NCBI RefSeq assembly: GCF_025666195.1 | Contig: NZ_CP102592.1 | Span: 4,712,001 to 4,776,000 of the forward strand | DNA length: 64,000 bases | From: Xanthomonas sp. CFBP 8443 | GTDB lineage: Bacteria > Pseudomonadota > Gammaproteobacteria > Xanthomonadales > Xanthomonadaceae | Direction: 5' to 3' | Part shown: piece after piece, positions 62,001 to 64,000 of the stretch | How the letters are laid out: each line of letters starts with the position of its first letter | Position numbering within the stretch: the stretch's first letter is position 1 | Notes under the pieces: model-generated | Databases searched by the model: none | The model's input: only the letters and a program-made list of their open reading frames with translations | Told to the model about the DNA's origin: nothing | Program-made: the position numbers and the translations under genes

Positions 62001-64000
62001 GCCCATCCAATGACAGCACCGCCGACCCGACCTACGTAGTGGATCTGACGCCGGCCGAGGGCGCCGGACGCCTTCAGTTCGATCCGGCCAGCCTGCAGGC
62101 CGACAGCTTTGCCGGCGGCGGCACGCTGACGCTGCGCGCGCTGGGCGTGCAGATCGGCGGCGACGCGCCGGCCGATGCGCGCATCCTGCAACTGGACCCG
62201 GCGTTCTTCGCCGCGCACGGATTCGGCAGCTACGACCTGGCCGCCGAACGCGACGCCGGCATCGCCGCCGGCACCCAAGTGCGCGTCAGCCAGCGCAACC
62301 TGCTGCCCGACGTGCAGGCGCTGCGCGCCGCGTCCAGCGGCACCGACGTGCTGGCTGGACTGCGCGATGGCGGCAACGGCTACGTGCGCCTGGGCCAGCT
62401 GGATCCGTTCTATCGACCGGCCACCGACTTCGCCCTGCGCGCCGGCGACTATCTCGGCCGCGTTGCCGGCAATCCCGTCCACAGCGCCGCCTCGGGCACG
62501 CTGGAACTGGCGCAAGGCGCGCAGCTGACGCTGGATCCGGGTGCGGCGGTACGGCTGGGCTCGCGCGGGCAGGTCAACGTCTTCGGCCAGATCAGCGCGC
62601 GCGGCGGCGAGGTCGTGCTGTCCGGCGATACCACCCAGCAGTCGGGGCTGGCCCCGCCACCCGGCGGGGACAACGGCCGCGCCTACGCCGATGCCGGCAA
62701 GTCGGTATGGCTGGGCGCGGACAGCCGCGTGGACGTGTCCGGTATCGTCCTGTCCGATCCAGCGCCCACGCTGCAGCCCAGCGAACGCGGACCGGTGATG
62801 CCGCGCGGCGGGCGCGTGCTCGACGGCGGCACCGTCACCCTCAGCAACGACGGCGGCTACGTGGTCGTGGAGGCCGGCGCGCAACTGGATCTTTCCGGCG
62901 CCTCGGCGGTGTTCGACCTGCCCACCGGCGCCGGCCTGTTCGGCGGCGCCACGCCGAGCCTGCAAGCACAGACCGTGTGGAGCGACGGCGGGCGCCTGAC
63001 CCTGGCGGCCAGCGCCGGGCTGTTCTTCGACGGCCGCATCCAGGCCCACGGCGGTGCCGCGCAGGCGCAGGGCGGCACCCTCGCGCTGCTGCCCCTCAGC
63101 CAGGTCGGCAGTCGCACTCCGAACGGATTCGCCGCCAAGGGCCTGATCTTCACCCAGAGCGACAGCCATCTGCCGGCCGGCGCACAGCCGGGCCAGGCGC
63201 TGGAACCGGCGTTGGCCGCGCCGTCGGGGCTGCTGTACTTCGCCGCCGACCGGCTGGCCGACAGCGGCGTCCAGACCCTCTACGCCGGCGTGCAGAACCC
63301 CAGCGGCAGCGACGCCACCCCGCCGCTGGTCCCGATCGGCTTCAGCGGCGATGTGGACCTGTCGCTGGCGCGTGCGCTGGTGTTCAACGCCCCGTCCTAT
63401 GCGCTGCTGGCGCCGCAGGCCGGCAGCTTCGGCGCGCTCGCCGACAGCGGTCAGGTGACGCTGTCGGCCGCCTATGTCGGCCTCAACGGCTGGCGTCCGG
63501 CCACCGCCGATGCGAGCCTGGTCGAACCGCCGGCGCCCGGCGCCGCCAGGTTGACGGTGCAGGCCCAGCACATCGACCTGGGCGGCCAGTTCGCGCTGAA
63601 TGGCGTGGGCCTGGCGCAATTCCACAGCCAGGGCGACCTGCGCCTGCATACGCCCGCGGCCTACGCCTTCCAAGGCACCACCACGCCACTGCCGCGCGCC
63701 GGCGAACTGCTCACTGCCGGCGACCTGGAATTCCGCGCCGCGCAGTTGTACCCGGCCAGCGGCGAGACCTTCCTGATCCGCGCACTGGGCGCGCTCGATC
63801 CGCAGACCGGGGTGCGTGCCGACACCCGCATCGACATCGCCGACCACGGCGGCGATGCGGCGCTGCCGCTGTCGGCGGGCGGCACGCTGGCGCTGGACGC
63901 CACCGAGATCGAACAGCACGGCACCGTGCGCGCCCCAGGCGGACGCCTGCTGCTCGGCGTCGGCGCCGCCGGCGAGGACGCCACCGCACGCGCGCTGTTC
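59036..64000 (+). CDS. Giant filamentous-haemagglutinin-type exoprotein (TpsA), partial
   Basis: Open for at least 1,655 residues without a stop, running past the window end. It begins with a very arginine-rich N-region (MPRNRRRRRNRLRRPLRLLV), then a hydrophobic signal core (LSLAISAALVGRSQAQ). A glutamine/alanine-rich helical spacer (about residues 50-110) precedes the TPS domain at about 135-260: TQKKAILNWETFNVGSRTRL, WIALNRVNDPSAAPSKILGS, GQVYLLNRNGVLFGG and NAHSLLVSSLDLFD are typical. After it come glycine-rich repeats of beta-helix type (LDLDGGYLHVRGG, GTLELAQGAQLTLDPGAAV, GTVRAPGGRLLLG). It is the secreted partner of the transporter at 51.5 kb; the C-terminus is not visible. Confidence 0.93.
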   Translation, partial: MPRNRRRRRNRLRRPLRLLVLSLAISAALVGRSQAQTSPFVRRGADPGAQAAAAAQQQGLQSAAASALAQKSLQAFQRAAQARQSLDAMQAAARAAAQASQAGMVPDGLGKGGLQLPDGAIIDPGAVRSDDPRLGQRNVWLGARAPTQQVVGGDTQVTIQQTQKKAILNWETFNVGSRTRLQFDQSAGGSDAAQWIALNRVNDPSAAPSKILGSIQAPGQVYLLNRNGVLFGGASQVNAHSLLVSSLDLFDANRALSDQTFLARGLFGVAGQSGVVLTGLDGMAAGQPPGDIQIDSGARIASGSQGYTLIAAPNVGNAGTVTAQDGQVMLAAVLGLRQSTALPSAAGNVLPVGFSGFSLPGAAMGQIGSLDNSGVVAASRGDATLVGYDVRQRGVVSATTSISRPGNVSLLAIDQNGNYTGNDGAMPYLGGRLELAAGALTAVLPERDGETTTSGASADQAFVAPSLTLAGAQVRIGTDTQVLAPGATMNVTGLSRNDAPDRGRTLLNDRILVENGAQLSVSGLADVQRDMSSNLVKIPRVGQNELADSPLQRDGALARQALQFDRRASGIRADGVAWVGSPLLNAQGYVDQVPRTIDDMLLDGGTINLSGSDVVLNPGARLDLDGGYLHVRGGMVETPRLLGSNGRLYDLASADPSLTYVGIAGDQTHHHARWGVTERYSNPLLGSRRYYESDYLEGGDAGSLNITLDRHYDNVQGRETLGALVLGGALSAQAVSGRYQVSSAAPARGGALHLDGGDGRSWQIVADTPVTAGPDLDTSVEELADAGLAPQDPRHPGYWSQLSARWVQEAGLASVGVKTANGVIEVAADARLQVADGGSIALDGGRVDVQGTLIARAGDIALDSRGGDLRIAAPGQDALLAFGRGDLLVGGGALLDVSGRWVNDDRRLTQTPQGQAFIDGGTLSLRTQQRVDTDADGIRHDNTGSILIAAGASLRANSGGYVDADGELAMRDGRPLGRGGDIGLQTYLRPSNDSTADPTYVVDLTPAEGAGRLQFDPASLQADSFAGGGTLTLRALGVQIGGDAPADARILQLDPAFFAAHGFGSYDLAAERDAGIAAGTQVRVSQRNLLPDVQALRAASSGTDVLAGLRDGGNGYVRLGQLDPFYRPATDFALRAGDYLGRVAGNPVHSAASGTLELAQGAQLTLDPGAAVRLGSRGQVNVFGQISARGGEVVLSGDTTQQSGLAPPPGGDNGRAYADAGKSVWLGADSRVDVSGIVLSDPAPTLQPSERGPVMPRGGRVLDGGTVTLSNDGGYVVVEAGAQLDLSGASAVFDLPTGAGLFGGATPSLQAQTVWSDGGRLTLAASAGLFFDGRIQAHGGAAQAQGGTLALLPLSQVGSRTPNGFAAKGLIFTQSDSHLPAGAQPGQALEPALAAPSGLLYFAADRLADSGVQTLYAGVQNPSGSDATPPLVPIGFSGDVDLSLARALVFNAPSYALLAPQAGSFGALADSGQVTLSAAYVGLNGWRPATADASLVEPPAPGAARLTVQAQHIDLGGQFALNGVGLAQFHSQGDLRLHTPAAYAFQGTTTPLPRAGELLTAGDLEFRAAQLYPASGETFLIRALGALDPQTGVRADTRIDIADHGGDAALPLSAGGTLALDATEIEQHGTVRAPGGRLLLGVGAAGEDATARALF

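Noticed and set aside
60140..63919. Open frame of more than 1,250 codons on the minus strand
   Set aside because: It lies opposite the exoprotein gene, whose plus frame has clear TPS and beta-helix features. Long antisense frames are expected in GC-rich coding DNA, and its composition (Gln, Arg, Ala runs) is that of an antisense shadow.

Overview
The window is GC-rich (roughly two thirds G+C by eye), gene-dense, chromosomal DNA from a gammaproteobacterium of the Xanthomonadaceae, most likely Xanthomonas. This rests on the gene content and order (coaBC-dut-algC-like, bioB-bioF-bioH-bioC, divergent speA/speE), on intergenic tandem tracts of the GGGATTC/GGGACTC type, and on REP-like intergenic repeats that pair 'TGTGGGAGCGACTTCAGTC' with 'GGGGCTGAAGCCCCTCCCACA'. 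I did not run a species-level test. I see no prophage, insertion sequence or CRISPR array.

1-20 kb is mostly housekeeping. It holds an orphan ribbon-helix-helix protein, a muropeptide permease (ampG) translationally coupled to exonuclease III, pyrE, a four-unit tandem repeat array, a membrane-anchored phosphomannomutase/phosphoglucomutase with dut and coaBC, then radC, argS and a SPOR-domain protein. A small metabolic island follows (tautomerase, DUF4865 and carboxymuconolactone decarboxylase-like genes opposite a LysR regulator), then an O-acyltransferase and the divergent polyamine genes speA and speE.

20-36 kb has PII, ubiK, comM, an alpha/beta hydrolase, tRNA-Arg(CCG), ubiA, a SecD-P1-like lipoprotein and comF. 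The biotin cluster bioB-bioF-bioH-bioC comes next, with a BirA-type operator in front of bioB. Between bioH and bioC lie a beta-propeller-like gene of atypical composition and a divergent short-chain dehydrogenase. An NTF2-like protein, a DUF218 protein and a threonine/serine dehydratase-like enzyme follow.

36-43 kb has a Tyr/Gly-rich lipoprotein, then an intergenic region with two candidate structured RNAs. One lies on the minus strand, with a near-perfect sigma-54 promoter and a strong intrinsic terminator. Next come mnmG, a nucleotidyltransferase, more REP-like repeats, a RIO-type kinase, a 31-residue lysine-rich protein, a gamma carbonic anhydrase and a DUF2167 membrane protein.

44-51 kb is a tightly overlapping operon: RDD, SpoIIM-like, DUF4129, DUF4350, MoxR ATPase and DUF58. 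It is broken only by a 31-bp inverted repeat before the last gene.

51.5 kb to the end is the most unusual part. It is a two-partner secretion locus with its own energy module: an FhaC/ShlB transporter, a 63-residue protein of unknown function, a DUF2341-LamG-like protein fused to an ExbB proton channel, ExbD, TonB, a large porin, two small exported proteins and a giant filamentous-haemagglutinin exoprotein that runs off the window. The layout recalls the phosphate-regulated pdt locus of Pseudomonas aeruginosa. It suggests that adhesin secretion, or uptake through the associated outer-membrane proteins, is powered or sensed through a dedicated TonB system.
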